Positions 55,188-64,000 of a DNA stretch of 64,000 bases are shown here, one piece after another (position 1 is the stretch's first letter; each line of letters opens with the position of its first letter). The notes under the pieces were generated by a model. It saw only the letters and a list, made by a program, of their open reading frames with translations. It did not search any database and was not told where the DNA came from. A program made the translations under genes and the position numbers. Origin of the DNA: Jilunia laotingensis (GTDB lineage Bacteria > Bacteroidota > Bacteroidia > Bacteroidales > Bacteroidaceae); the NCBI RefSeq assembly GCF_014385165.1, contig NZ_JACRTF010000001.1, positions 124,001 through 188,000 of the forward strand, written 5' to 3'.

Positions 55188-55234
55188 AATCAATTATCTT
55201 TATCATTTACCTAACCGGTTCTGTCACCTTGTTG

Positions 55235-56311
55235 TTAGAAATGCAGATTAAATACTACGATGATCACCATCAGCAGCAGGTTCAACAGAGAGATCGGCAC
55301 CAGATATTTCCACTCAAGTGCCAAAATCTGATCAATTCGCAGACGGGGAAATGTCCACTTCACCCACATCAACAGGAATACAACGAAGAAGGCTTTTGCA
55401 AAAAACCAGATAAAGCCTGGGATATAATCCATCACTGCATTGAAACCGTCCAGTCCGGAAATATACAACGGCATCCATCCTCCGAGGAAAATGGTAGCGG
55501 CTACGGCCGACACGATAAATAAATTCAGATATTCTGCCAGGTAGAAGAATCCGAAGTGCATTCCCGAATATTCGGTATGATAACCGGCTGTCAATTCCGA
55601 TTCTGCCTCAGGAAGGTCGAACGGCCCCCGGTTACATTCTGCATTTCCTGCAATCAGATAGATAATGAAAGCGATAACTGCCGGAATATGTCCCTTGAAT
55701 ATGAACCAGCCATTGGCTTGTGACTCAACAATTTCAGAAAACTGCATGGTTCCCATCAATACTACCATCGTGAGGATACTCAATCCCACAGAGAGTTCGT
55801 AACTGATGATCTGCGCCCCACTACGCATAGCTCCAATAAGTGAGAATTTATTGTTCGATCCCCATCCGGCCAGCAAGATGCCGACCACACCGATACTGGA
55901 AGCTGCAAGCAAGAAAAAGACACCGACATTAAAATCGAGAACTTCCATACCCTTATTTACAGGCAGGCAGGCAAACGTCAGGAACGAAGCGATGATCACC
56001 ATAAACGGTGCGAGGTTATAAAGAAATTGATCGGCTCCTTTCGGATTGAAAATCTCCTTTGTCAGCATCTTCAACACATCGCAAACGACCTGAATGCTAC
56101 CCCACTTTCCTACACGGTTGGGACCAAGGCGGCATTGGAAAAATCCGCACACCTTACGTTCCATATATATCAATATAATGGCAAGAACGGCATACATCAA
56201 TACGATGCACACTCCTATTACCACGCATTCAATGAATACAGCCAATCCTTCCGGCATGAGGGAAGTCAAAGTCTGGTGTATCCAATTTGTTACAATACTA
56301 AAGTCAAACAC
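55235..56311 (-). CDS. nuoH: NADH-quinone oxidoreductase subunit H
   Basis: 358 residues with eight to nine membrane helices. [24 protein letters not shown] and [21 protein letters not shown] (parts: [18 protein letters not shown]) are the quinone-chamber signatures. The start is GTG at 56311, 34 bases behind nuoCD. Confidence 0.95.
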   Translation of the reverse strand: MFDFSIVTNWIHQTLTSLMPEGLAVFIECVVIGVCIVLMYAVLAIILIYMERKVCGFFQCRLGPNRVGKWGSIQVVCDVLKMLTKEIFNPKGADQFLYNLAPFMVIIASFLTFACLPVNKGMEVLDFNVGVFFLLAASSIGVVGILLAGWGSNNKFSLIGAMRSGAQIISYELSVGLSILTMVVLMGTMQFSEIVESQANGWFIFKGHIPAVIAFIIYLIAGNAECNRGPFDLPEAESELTAGYHTEYSGMHFGFFYLAEYLNLFIVSAVAATIFLGGWMPLYISGLDGFNAVMDYIPGFIWFFAKAFFVVFLLMWVKWTFPRLRIDQILALEWKYLVPISLLNLLLMVIIVVFNLHF

Positions 56312-56345
56312 GTTATTTAGATATTAATTGTTTAGTGAAAAACGA

Positions 56346-57938
56346 TTACCTGTCGATATCCGGCACTACATAGTCCAACGTTCCTCCGATGGCTATCAGG
56401 TCGGCAATTTTCGCTCCACGGCAAATGGTGTCTACCACACTGACCAATGGCAAACCTGTGGAACGGTAGTGCAGACGGTAAGGATATTTATCTCCACGAC
56501 TCTCAAGGTAAACACCGAATTCGCCACGGCTCCCTTCAACGGCAGCATAATAAGATCCTTCCGGCACACGGATAATCGGTTTCATCTTCTCCTGATAAGC
56601 TCCTTCCGGAATGTTGTCTATCAATTGTTCGATGATAGAAAGACTCTCCATGATCTCATCCATACGTACCATGTAACGGGCAAACGAGTCACCTTCGGTG
56701 CGGACAATTTCTTTAAAATCAACCTTATCATATACACCGTAAGGCATCCGTTTGCGAACATCACAAGCCCAGCCGCTGGCACGTCCCGTACCTCCGGTAG
56801 CACCGAATGAGATAGCATCCTCTCTCGAGAGTACACCTACCCCTTTCAGACGACTCTGTGCTATGACATTGCCCGTAAACAAATCATGGTATTCATGAAT
56901 GATCCCCCGCATGTAAGGGATGAACTCTTTCACCCGTTTCACGAAGTTAGGGTGCAAATCAGCCTGCACACCGCCAATGGTGTTGTAGTTCATTATCAAC
57001 CGTCCGCCACAAGTCTCTTCAAAAATATCCAGTATTTTCTCCCTGTCGCGGAATCCGTAAAAGAAAGCGGTTAAGGCTCCCAAGTCCATGGCAAGGCATG
57101 AATAGAAAAGCAAGTGCGAATCGATACGCTGCAACTCGTCCATAATGGTACGAATATACTTCACACGCTCGCTCACCTCTACTCCCATCGCTTGCTCAAT
57201 GCACATGCACAAAGCATGACGGTTCTGCTGGGCACCCAGATAATCCAAACGATCCGTGAGTGCCAAAGTCTGCGGATAAGTAAGACTCTCATTCATCTTT
57301 TCAATGCCCCGGTGAATATAACCACAGTTCGCATCGATCTTACGGATGATTTCACCCTCAAGTGACACCCGGAAACGAAGTACACCGTGCGTAGCAGGAT
57401 GCTGCGGACCTATATTGACTACATACTCTTCATCCCCGAAAAGCAGTGCCTCCTTGTTCTTCACGGTTCCGTCAGGATTCAGTTCTATTTCCGTGGTCGT
57501 ATCGATCGTTTCTTCATTTGTCATCCGAAGGGGATTTTCCTTTTCAGGATCATTATCCTTACGCAGCGGGTATCCCACCCAGTCATTACGCAGGAAAAGA
57601 CGACGCATATCAGGATGCCCGGCAAAGATGATACCAAAGTAATCGTATACTTCGCGCTCATTCATTTCGGCAGCTCGCCAAATATCACAGACTGAAGGCA
57701 ATTCCGGACTTTCGCGGTTGATTGTGGAGGTTTTTACCACCATACGTTCTCCCGTGGTTGTAGATTCAAGGTGATAGACCACACCCAATCCACGAACTGT
57801 CTCCGGTGAATCCTTCTCATCCGGTTCTCCCCAATCCATTCCGGTGAGACTTTCAAGAAAGTCCATTTTCTTTTCGTTCCTCAACCGCACCATTTCCTCG
57901 TGCAGCGCAGTAGGTTCAATATATTTTATGTCTTGCAT
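56346..57938 (-). CDS. nuoCD: NADH-quinone oxidoreductase fused subunits C and D
   Basis: 530 residues from the ATG at 57938. The N-terminal part (about 15-125) is the 30-kDa NuoC domain, ending with EREVYDYFGIIFAGHPDMRRL. The C-terminal part (about 150-530) is the 49-kDa NuoD domain with NIGPQHPATHGVLR and the quinone-site GYIHRGIEK, ending in DYVVPDIDR. The fusion is known in several phyla, including Bacteroidota. Confidence 0.95.
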   Translation of the reverse strand: MQDIKYIEPTALHEEMVRLRNEKKMDFLESLTGMDWGEPDEKDSPETVRGLGVVYHLESTTTGERMVVKTSTINRESPELPSVCDIWRAAEMNEREVYDYFGIIFAGHPDMRRLFLRNDWVGYPLRKDNDPEKENPLRMTNEETIDTTTEIELNPDGTVKNKEALLFGDEEYVVNIGPQHPATHGVLRFRVSLEGEIIRKIDANCGYIHRGIEKMNESLTYPQTLALTDRLDYLGAQQNRHALCMCIEQAMGVEVSERVKYIRTIMDELQRIDSHLLFYSCLAMDLGALTAFFYGFRDREKILDIFEETCGGRLIMNYNTIGGVQADLHPNFVKRVKEFIPYMRGIIHEYHDLFTGNVIAQSRLKGVGVLSREDAISFGATGGTGRASGWACDVRKRMPYGVYDKVDFKEIVRTEGDSFARYMVRMDEIMESLSIIEQLIDNIPEGAYQEKMKPIIRVPEGSYYAAVEGSRGEFGVYLESRGDKYPYRLHYRSTGLPLVSVVDTICRGAKIADLIAIGGTLDYVVPDIDR

Positions 57939-57971
57939 ATACTTTTCCAATTAATGAAAAAACCGTATTCT

Positions 57972-58559
57972 TCATTCTTCATCCAAATGAGGCATTTTCT
58001 CTTTCCGGTTCGTTCCTCCAAAGAATTTTTCTATCTTCACTTTACGCTGCAACTGCATCATGCCGTAATAGAAAGCTTCCGGTCTCGGCGGACAGCCGGG
58101 AATGTATACATCGACCGGCAAAATCTTGTCGACACCATTGAGTACATGATACGACTTCTTAAACGGACCTCCGCTCACGGCACAACCACCTACGGCAATC
58201 ACATATTTCGGATCGGCCATCTGATCGTACAATCGCTTCAATACCGGAGCCATCTTATTCGTAATCGTACCGCACACCATGATCATATCCGCCTGACGGG
58301 GACTGGCACGTGCTACTTCAAACCCGAAGCGGGCCATGTCATAACGAGCGGCACCCAATGCCATAAATTCGATTCCGCAACAACTTGTTGCAAAAGTAAG
58401 CGGCCACAACGAATTGCTGCGCCCCCAGTTGACGAGGTCGTCCAATACTCCGACAAAGACGTTTGCCCCGCCCTTGTTGAGTTCCCGAACCAACTTCTCC
58501 AACGATTCATTATCGACAAATTCCTCATAAGGGATATCTTTGATTTTCGGCTTTTTCAT
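57972..58559 (-). CDS. nuoB: NADH-quinone oxidoreductase subunit B
   Basis: 195 residues from the ATG at 58559, which overlaps the nuoA stop as TAATG; an ATG three codons earlier is an alternative. Cysteines for cluster N2 are C60, C61 (TSCCGIEFM), C126 (GGCAVSGG) and C156 (PGCPPRP). It hands electrons to quinone. Confidence 0.96.
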   Translation of the reverse strand: MKKPKIKDIPYEEFVDNESLEKLVRELNKGGANVFVGVLDDLVNWGRSNSLWPLTFATSCCGIEFMALGAARYDMARFGFEVARASPRQADMIMVCGTITNKMAPVLKRLYDQMADPKYVIAVGGCAVSGGPFKKSYHVLNGVDKILPVDVYIPGCPPRPEAFYYGMMQLQRKVKIEKFFGGTNRKEKMPHLDEE

Positions 58560-58909
58560 TACTTCCATTCCAAAGCTCCTTTCCGCCAGGCATAAGCCAG
58601 ACCCAAAACTAATATTACTATAAAGAAAATAACGCTCATCAGCGCTTGTACACCCATTTGGCGCACAACTACTGCCCACGGGAAGAGGAATACCGTCTCC
58701 ACGTCGAACATAAGAAACAGAATGGCAAACAGATAATAACCCACGCGAAACTGCATCCATGACTTACCGCGCGTAGGAATACCACATTCATAGGCTTCAA
58801 ACTTTTGCTCATTGTATGAACGGGGAGAAATCGCCCTTGACAAAGCGATAACAACGCCAACGAAGGCTATAGCCGTCAACAACACAACAACTAACAATGT
58901 AAAATTCAT
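58559..58909 (-). CDS. nuoA: NADH-quinone oxidoreductase subunit A
   Basis: 116 residues, three membrane helices, with [25 protein letters not shown] (parts: FEAYECGIP) and [16 protein letters not shown] as family marks. The ATG at 58909 is used; the longer frame adds an unlikely N-terminus. First gene of nuoA-N; a -7 box TAAATTTG on the minus strand (58995-58988) may start the operon. Confidence 0.95.
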   Translation of the reverse strand: MNFTLLVVVLLTAIAFVGVVIALSRAISPRSYNEQKFEAYECGIPTRGKSWMQFRVGYYLFAILFLMFDVETVFLFPWAVVVRQMGVQALMSVIFFIVILVLGLAYAWRKGALEWK

Positions 58910-59015
58910 ACTCTTATATGTGTTAGGTTTATAGTTTACTATATAATAAGAGGAGAGAGAAAAACGGACACACACCGTCGCATATGTCAAATTTATCTTA
59001 AAAGGGGTTCTATCA

Positions 59016-59390
59016 TTAAATCACAATCTTCCGCTGCCCGTAGATATACTCTACAACAGGATCTATCGGATCGTGTGTATATAAATGTGATGAATAATCA
59101 TTGGATGGAGGAATAATTCCCCTGAATTCACGCATTCGCGTGGATAGACGCAGGAAACTTTTATCGGTTGGCACGTGCGAAAGATCTGCATGTTCCATAT
59201 CACAGGACAGTACCGAATAAAGATGATAGAATTTATCAATGGCATTACGCATAGGCCGAGCTTGCGAAACATAACAAATATCAGACTGCGAAACTTCAGG
59301 TATACAAAGCTTATCTGTTGCTTCCGACATTACCGAATGAAGCAACAAAACTAATACAAATAAGACACCATATTTTAAGCTTTGTTTCAT
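59016..59390 (-). CDS. Unknown small secreted protein
   Basis: 124 residues with a signal peptide (KYGVLFVLVLLLHSVMSEA). The mature part has two cysteines (KLCIPEV, DICYVS) and is followed by a polar tail. No family recognised. A -7 box TATATTTG on the minus strand (59418-59411) is placed about 20 bases before the ATG, so it has its own promoter and is separate from nuo and trk. Confidence 0.6.
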   Translation of the reverse strand: MKQSLKYGVLFVLVLLLHSVMSEATDKLCIPEVSQSDICYVSQARPMRNAIDKFYHLYSVLSCDMEHADLSHVPTDKSFLRLSTRMREFRGIIPPSNDYSSHLYTHDPIDPVVEYIYGQRKIVI

Positions 59391-59522
59391 GTTCTACTTA
59401 TAAACGGCTGCAAATATAAAATTTATATTTATTCTTTTTGCAATCTCTGCATGACAAAAAAGTTTTTTTAGCACTCCAAACCAAGAAACCTCCTTGACCG
59501 TCTTAAAGAAAGATTTTTCACC

Positions 59523-60974
59523 TTAATTCTTCTTCCAGAAATCCGAACTAAATAATAATAATACAGTGAAAAGCTCTAACCGACCCAATAACATAAGAAA
59601 TGACAAGAGCCATTTAGCCAAATCGGGAAGCATGTTCCATGAATATGCAGGACCGCACAATCCTAGTCCGGGTCCCATATTGCCAAGACTCGAAATTGTA
59701 CATCCTAAAGCTTCCAACAGCCCCACTCCCATCCACATGAGTGCCAATGTTCCGACTATAATCAACAAAGCATACAAGAACGAGAAAGCCAACACTGTAG
59801 ATCGGATGGAGGGAGAAATCACCTGTTTGTTCACACGTACCGGAAGTACCGCATTAGGATGAGTGATATGTTTGAATTCATTTTTCGATATCTTGCCGAG
59901 TATCAACAAGCGAATACATTTCATCCCCCCCGTCGTACTGCCCGCGCATGCTCCCATAATCATCACGACAGTCAAAACTCCCCATAGCACGGGTGCCCAA
60001 GTCATATAATCAGCAGTAGCAAACCCCGTGGAAGTATGCAAAGACGCAACCTGGAAAAAAGACTTACGGAAAGCCTCTTCCGCGTCCATGGAACTTGTAT
60101 AATAAAGTACTATGGCAATAAATAAGGTAATCAGCGTAACCGACCAGAAATACCACCGCAGTTCAGCATCATGTGCCACTTTTTTGAACTTTCCATCCAC
60201 GAATAACAACAACAATGTAAAGTTGATCCCGGACAGAAACATAAAAACACCAATTACATATTCTATATAAGGAGAATGATAATACTCAATACTTGCTTGT
60301 TTGGTTGAAAAGCCACCAGTACCCGTAGTAGTAAATGCGTGACATACACTGTCGAACGGACTCATGCCCCCAATCATCAAAAGGATAATAAGTGCCCCTG
60401 TCAGTCCAGCATAAATGCCCCAAATCCATTTAGCTGTAATGCCAATGCGCGGATGAACTTTGTCATGCGTAGGGCCACTGGCTTCGGCTGCAAATACCTG
60501 AATCCCTCCCACACCAAAAATAGGCAACACGGCAATTGTAAAAAACACGATTCCCAATCCACCGATCCATTGTGTCATACTTCTCCAAAAGAGTAAACCG
60601 TGGGGCAACCGTTCTATATCATCAAGTATGGTAGCCCCGGTACTGCTAAAGCCGGACATGGTCTCAAAAAAAGCATTCGTTACAGAGGGAATATATCCGC
60701 TCAACCAGAAAGGGAGCATTCCAAAAAGCGAAAATGCAATCCAAGCTACGGTTACGATGACATATCCGTCACGCCGTCCCAATTGCTTCTCAGCTCCACG
60801 TCCGATGAGTAAAAAAAGAAATCCGACAAATGCCGTAATTCCCCCGGATTGGAGGAAACTCATCAAATCATCCTCCCGGTAAAACAACGAAACTCCTGCG
60901 CAACTTAGCAACATGAGGGTTTCTATCAGTAGCAGAAACCCCATGATGCGGTATATTATTCTTGAGTTTATCAT
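59523..60974 (-). CDS. trkH: TrkH-family potassium uptake channel
   Basis: 483 residues from the ATG at 60974. Membrane protein with four pore-loop repeats; MSGFSSTGATIL, TTTGTGGFSTK, HTSTGFATADY and the late TISSLGNMGPGLG are the K+ selectivity filters. It forms the channel with TrkA as regulator, 30 bases behind trkA. Confidence 0.95.
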   Translation of the reverse strand: MINSRIIYRIMGFLLLIETLMLLSCAGVSLFYREDDLMSFLQSGGITAFVGFLFLLIGRGAEKQLGRRDGYVIVTVAWIAFSLFGMLPFWLSGYIPSVTNAFFETMSGFSSTGATILDDIERLPHGLLFWRSMTQWIGGLGIVFFTIAVLPIFGVGGIQVFAAEASGPTHDKVHPRIGITAKWIWGIYAGLTGALIILLMIGGMSPFDSVCHAFTTTGTGGFSTKQASIEYYHSPYIEYVIGVFMFLSGINFTLLLLFVDGKFKKVAHDAELRWYFWSVTLITLFIAIVLYYTSSMDAEEAFRKSFFQVASLHTSTGFATADYMTWAPVLWGVLTVVMIMGACAGSTTGGMKCIRLLILGKISKNEFKHITHPNAVLPVRVNKQVISPSIRSTVLAFSFLYALLIIVGTLALMWMGVGLLEALGCTISSLGNMGPGLGLCGPAYSWNMLPDLAKWLLSFLMLLGRLELFTVLLLFSSDFWKKN

Positions 60975-61004
60975 AATAATTGGCAATCAACAGCCAGTTG
61001 TTGA

Positions 61005-62345
61005 CTAATTAAAGAATTTTTCTATCTTTTTTATCATCATGCTCAGACAGAATACTACTACGTGATCTCCTGCTTGAATCTGTGTATCACCTGTAACCAA
61101 TATACCTTCTCCAGCACGTATCATACCACCGATAGTCGTCCCTTTCGGTAGGCCCAAATCTTTTATCAGATGTTTCGTGATTTTCGAGCCTTCTTTTACT
61201 GTGAATTCCGCTACATCGGCATTGGCGAATGTCAGACATTTCACATTACTTACATCCGCATCCAGCATCATCTGGTAGATATGACTGGCGGCAATCATCT
61301 TTTTATTGATCACCGTACCGATATCGAGGCTTTCCGCCATGCCGATGTAATCGATATTTTCCACTTCGGCAACAGTCTTCTCCACTCCCATACGTTTGGC
61401 AGCGAGACATGCAAGGATATTTGTCTCAGAATTCCCTGTCAGAGCGACAAAAGCTTCCGTGTTTTTCAATCCCTCTTCAATCAGAAGATCCATATCCCGG
61501 CCATCACCGTTTATGATCATCGTTCGGTCGTCCAACAATTCCGTCAACCGGTTGCAACGGTTTATATCGATATCAATAATCTTGACCTGCATATAATCGG
61601 GCACATACTGGGCGGTTCGAACGGCTATACGGCTACCGCCCATAATCATCACATTTCGTACGTCGGGATAATCTTCTTTTCCAGCGATCTTACGTATATA
61701 AGGGATGTATTTACGGGTAGTGGTAAAGTAAACGATATCGTTCAGTTTTATCACATCATCCCCTCGGGGAATGATCGTTTCGGTTCCACGCTTAATGGCT
61801 ACTACGTGATACGGGATGCTCGGACCGCCTAACTGATGAAGAGGAATATCCAATATCTCCGCTGTATCACGCATCTTGGCACCAATCAATATCAATGCGC
61901 CTCCACAGAATTCCCACCACTGGCGTACCCAGCTCATCTTCATGGATGATACGATTTCTTTCGCAGCCAGCATTTCCGGATAAATCAACGAATCTACACC
62001 CAAGTTACGGAAAAATTCTTTGTTTTTGGGTAAGAGATACTCGTAGTTATCAATGCGGGCTACAGTTTTCAACGCGCCAAGGTTGTGCGCCAACATGCAG
62101 GCCGTCATATTACGGCTTTCATCCGGTGTAACAGCGATAAACAAATCGGCTTCCTTCACACCTACGTCTTTCAGACCGGATATAGAAGAAGGAGAAGCCG
62201 TCACCGTCATTAAATCGAAGTTATTACTCAGCGCACTGAGCTTTTCCTCATCATCATCCATCAATATGATGTCCTGCTTCTCACGTGACAATAATTTAGC
62301 TAAATGTGTGCCCACATTTCCGGCACCCGCGATGATTATCTTCAT
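61005..62345 (-). CDS. trkA: Trk potassium transport regulator TrkA
   Basis: 446 residues with two RCK pairs. First Rossmann motif IIIAGAGNVGTHLA at the N-terminus and the second VMIMGGSRIAVRTAQYV near 232, each followed by a TrkA-C domain. It binds nucleotides (NAD/ATP) and gates TrkH. It starts 18 bases after dxs. Confidence 0.95.
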   Translation of the reverse strand: MKIIIAGAGNVGTHLAKLLSREKQDIILMDDDEEKLSALSNNFDLMTVTASPSSISGLKDVGVKEADLFIAVTPDESRNMTACMLAHNLGALKTVARIDNYEYLLPKNKEFFRNLGVDSLIYPEMLAAKEIVSSMKMSWVRQWWEFCGGALILIGAKMRDTAEILDIPLHQLGGPSIPYHVVAIKRGTETIIPRGDDVIKLNDIVYFTTTRKYIPYIRKIAGKEDYPDVRNVMIMGGSRIAVRTAQYVPDYMQVKIIDIDINRCNRLTELLDDRTMIINGDGRDMDLLIEEGLKNTEAFVALTGNSETNILACLAAKRMGVEKTVAEVENIDYIGMAESLDIGTVINKKMIAASHIYQMMLDADVSNVKCLTFANADVAEFTVKEGSKITKHLIKDLGLPKGTTIGGMIRAGEGILVTGDTQIQAGDHVVVFCLSMMIKKIEKFFN

Positions 62346-62363
62346 TGCAATTTATTCTTCATT

Positions 62364-64000
62364 TCATTCACCAGCTCCGACCATTACCGGAGATTTCAGT
62401 TTTTCCAGTATTCCCTCTTCATCCATTCCACAAAGATGATACAACTGAGCCACCGTGCCATGTTCAATGAACTTATCGGGTATACCGATACGGCGTATTT
62501 CAGGCTTATAGTCATGGTCGTTCATAAATTCCATCACAGCACTGCCCATACCGCCAGTGATCACACCATCTTCTACGGTCAGGATATACTTAAACTTTCT
62601 ACCGACCTCGTGCAAGAGTTCTTCATCCAAGGGCTTGATGAAGCGCAAATCATAATGGGCAATACTCAGCTCGTCATCCTCAGCTTCCGCACGGGCAATA
62701 GCCTTGGCGGCAATATTGCCTATCGGGCCGATAGTAATGACTGCCAGACTGTTTCCCTCTTTCAGCTTCCGGCCTTTTCCGACAGGAATTTCTTCCAACG
62801 GGCACATCCAGTCGACCAATACACCGCGACCGCGGGGATAACGTATCACAAAAGGACCTTTATCGGGTAATTGAGCCGTATACATCAAGCGACGCAACTC
62901 CTGTTCATCCATTGGTGAGGATATGGTCAAGTTGGGTATAGGGCGCATGTACGCCAAGTCGAACATTCCGTGATGAGTCGGGCCGTCCTCTCCTACCAAG
63001 CCCGCACGATCAAGGCAGAACACTACCGGCAATTTCTGGAGTGCTACATCATGAATCACGTTATCATATGCCCTTTGCATAAATGAGGAGTAGATATTGC
63101 AAAAAGGTTGCATGCCATCCTTTGCCATACCCCCGGAGAAAGTTACGGCATGTCCTTCGGCAATACCGACATCAAAGGCTCTGTCCGGCATCTTTTCCAT
63201 CATAAAACACATGGAACATCCGGACGGCATGGCGGGGGTCACTCCGACAATGCGCGGATTGAGTTCTGCAAGCTCTACTAATGTATGTCCGAACACATCT
63301 TGGAACAATGGGGGCAATCCTTTCGAACTGGCAACAATGCGTTTCCCCGATTTCGGATCAAAACGCCCCGGTGCATGCCAGATGCCGGGATATTTTTCCG
63401 CAGGTTCGAAACCTTTTCCTTTCGTAGTATGCAGGTGGAGTACCTTCGGTCCTTCCATATCCTTGATATCACGCAGAATGCGGGCAATATTCTTCACATC
63501 ATGCCCGTCTATGGGACCGAAATAGCGTATGTTCATCCCCTCGAAAATATTCTGCTGTTGCGCAACGAGGGATTTCAGGCTATTGCCTAACCGGATCAAT
63601 GCTTTCCGTCGTTCTTCATTGAGTATCCCCATTTTAAAAAGCAAGCGGGAGATCTTAAACCGTAATTGATTATAGCGGTTGGAAGTTGTCAGGTTAAACA
63701 GATATTGTTTCATGCCACCCACACTACGGTCGATGGCCATATCGTTATCATTTAATATAATGAGCAGATTATTAGGAGTCGAGGATACATTATTCAATCC
63801 CTCAAAAGCCAGACCGCCTCCCATGGAACCATCGCCAATTACTGCCACGACATGGCGATCCGGTTCTCCTTTCTGCCTGGCGGCTACAGCCATTCCCAAT
63901 GCTGCCGAAATAGAATTAGAAGCATGACCGCAGGAGAATGTATCATACTCGCTCTCTTCGGGTGAAGGGAAAGGACGTATTCCACCCAACTTACGGTTGG
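62364..64000 (-). CDS. dxs: 1-deoxy-D-xylulose-5-phosphate synthase, N-terminus cut by window edge
   Basis: About 545 of the usual 630-650 residues are present; the first roughly 100 lie beyond the right edge. Visible: [15 protein letters not shown], the thiamine-diphosphate motif [16 protein letters not shown], a transketolase-type pyrimidine domain ([15 protein letters not shown]) and the C-terminal domain. First enzyme of the MEP isoprenoid pathway; also feeds thiamine and B6 synthesis. First visible gene of dxs-trkA-trkH. Confidence 0.96.
   Translation of the reverse strand, partial: NRKLGGIRPFPSPEESEYDTFSCGHASNSISAALGMAVAARQKGEPDRHVVAVIGDGSMGGGLAFEGLNNVSSTPNNLLIILNDNDMAIDRSVGGMKQYLFNLTTSNRYNQLRFKISRLLFKMGILNEERRKALIRLGNSLKSLVAQQQNIFEGMNIRYFGPIDGHDVKNIARILRDIKDMEGPKVLHLHTTKGKGFEPAEKYPGIWHAPGRFDPKSGKRIVASSKGLPPLFQDVFGHTLVELAELNPRIVGVTPAMPSGCSMCFMMEKMPDRAFDVGIAEGHAVTFSGGMAKDGMQPFCNIYSSFMQRAYDNVIHDVALQKLPVVFCLDRAGLVGEDGPTHHGMFDLAYMRPIPNLTISSPMDEQELRRLMYTAQLPDKGPFVIRYPRGRGVLVDWMCPLEEIPVGKGRKLKEGNSLAVITIGPIGNIAAKAIARAEAEDDELSIAHYDLRFIKPLDEELLHEVGRKFKYILTVEDGVITGGMGSAVMEFMNDHDYKPEIRRIGIPDKFIEHGTVAQLYHLCGMDEEGILEKLKSPVMVGAGE

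Noticed and set aside
58910..58990. N-terminal extension of NuoA
   Set aside because: The family begins at the MNFTLLVV segment (58909), and a -7 box covers the extension's start.

Overview
The window looks like the chromosome of a Bacteroides species (phylum Bacteroidota). The signs are a UpxY/UpxZ capsule operon head behind an invertible promoter, a SusC/SusD pair, promoters of the TTTG / TAnnTTTG type, a tmRNA whose tag reads GETNYALAA, and an 11-gene-type complex I without NuoEFG. Species cannot be fixed from the text alone. Average composition is about 40-45% GC, with an AT-richer stretch around 32.8-35.4 kb.

Layout. 1-6251 (minus): start of a capsular polysaccharide operon: upxY, upxZ, a Wzx-type flippase, a PLP sugar aminotransferase, two ATP-grasp ligases and the start of a sugar-nucleotide epimerase that runs off the left edge. 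Its presumed promoter lies in a segment flanked by perfect 28-bp inverted repeats (6381-6617). 7063-11775 (minus): an orphan SusC/SusD-like pair. 11968-14165: a uracil-DNA glycosylase-like gene, an ArsC/Spx-like gene, tRNA-Trp, a broken integrase remnant just behind the tRNA, an imperfect inverted-repeat element and an unknown gene. 14313-20015: pyridoxamine kinase, lutABC lactate oxidation operon, queD-queE, a YbaN-like membrane protein and an MTA/SAH nucleosidase. 20171-25692: acyltransferase, a small coiled-coil gene plus zapA, RNase Y, CutC and a patatin-like esterase. 25687-27352: oxaloacetate decarboxylase beta (broken by a 1-base frameshift) and gamma subunits. 27482-32347: unknown secreted protein, transglutaminase-like lipoprotein and YfcC transporter.

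32494-35370 is an AT-rich group: a small protein gene, a GH18 glycosidase, an unknown secreted protein and a protein with two retropepsin-like DTG motifs. Then DNA polymerase IV, tmRNA (ssrA), a lactonase-family lipoprotein, an unknown gene, and a fructan-type operon (GH32 then GH172). 44235-48738 (minus) is a housekeeping cluster: hpt, adk, obg, pgeF, a B3/B4-domain gene and an M23 peptidase. 48901-58909 is nuoA-B-CD-H-I-J-K-L-M-N with a clear terminator. 59016-64000 holds an unknown secreted protein and the operon dxs-trkA-trkH; dxs is cut by the right edge.

The most interesting points are: the invertible capsule promoter; two unrelated intergenic arrays of exactly periodic short tandem repeats (4 x 23 bp at 21511-21602, 4 x 22 bp at 44017-44104); the frameshifted oadB; the tRNA-Trp integration scar; the aminotransferase plus twin ATP-grasp set in the capsule locus; and the twin-DTG protein. 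No wholly new multi-gene defence or mobile system could be supported from the sequence.
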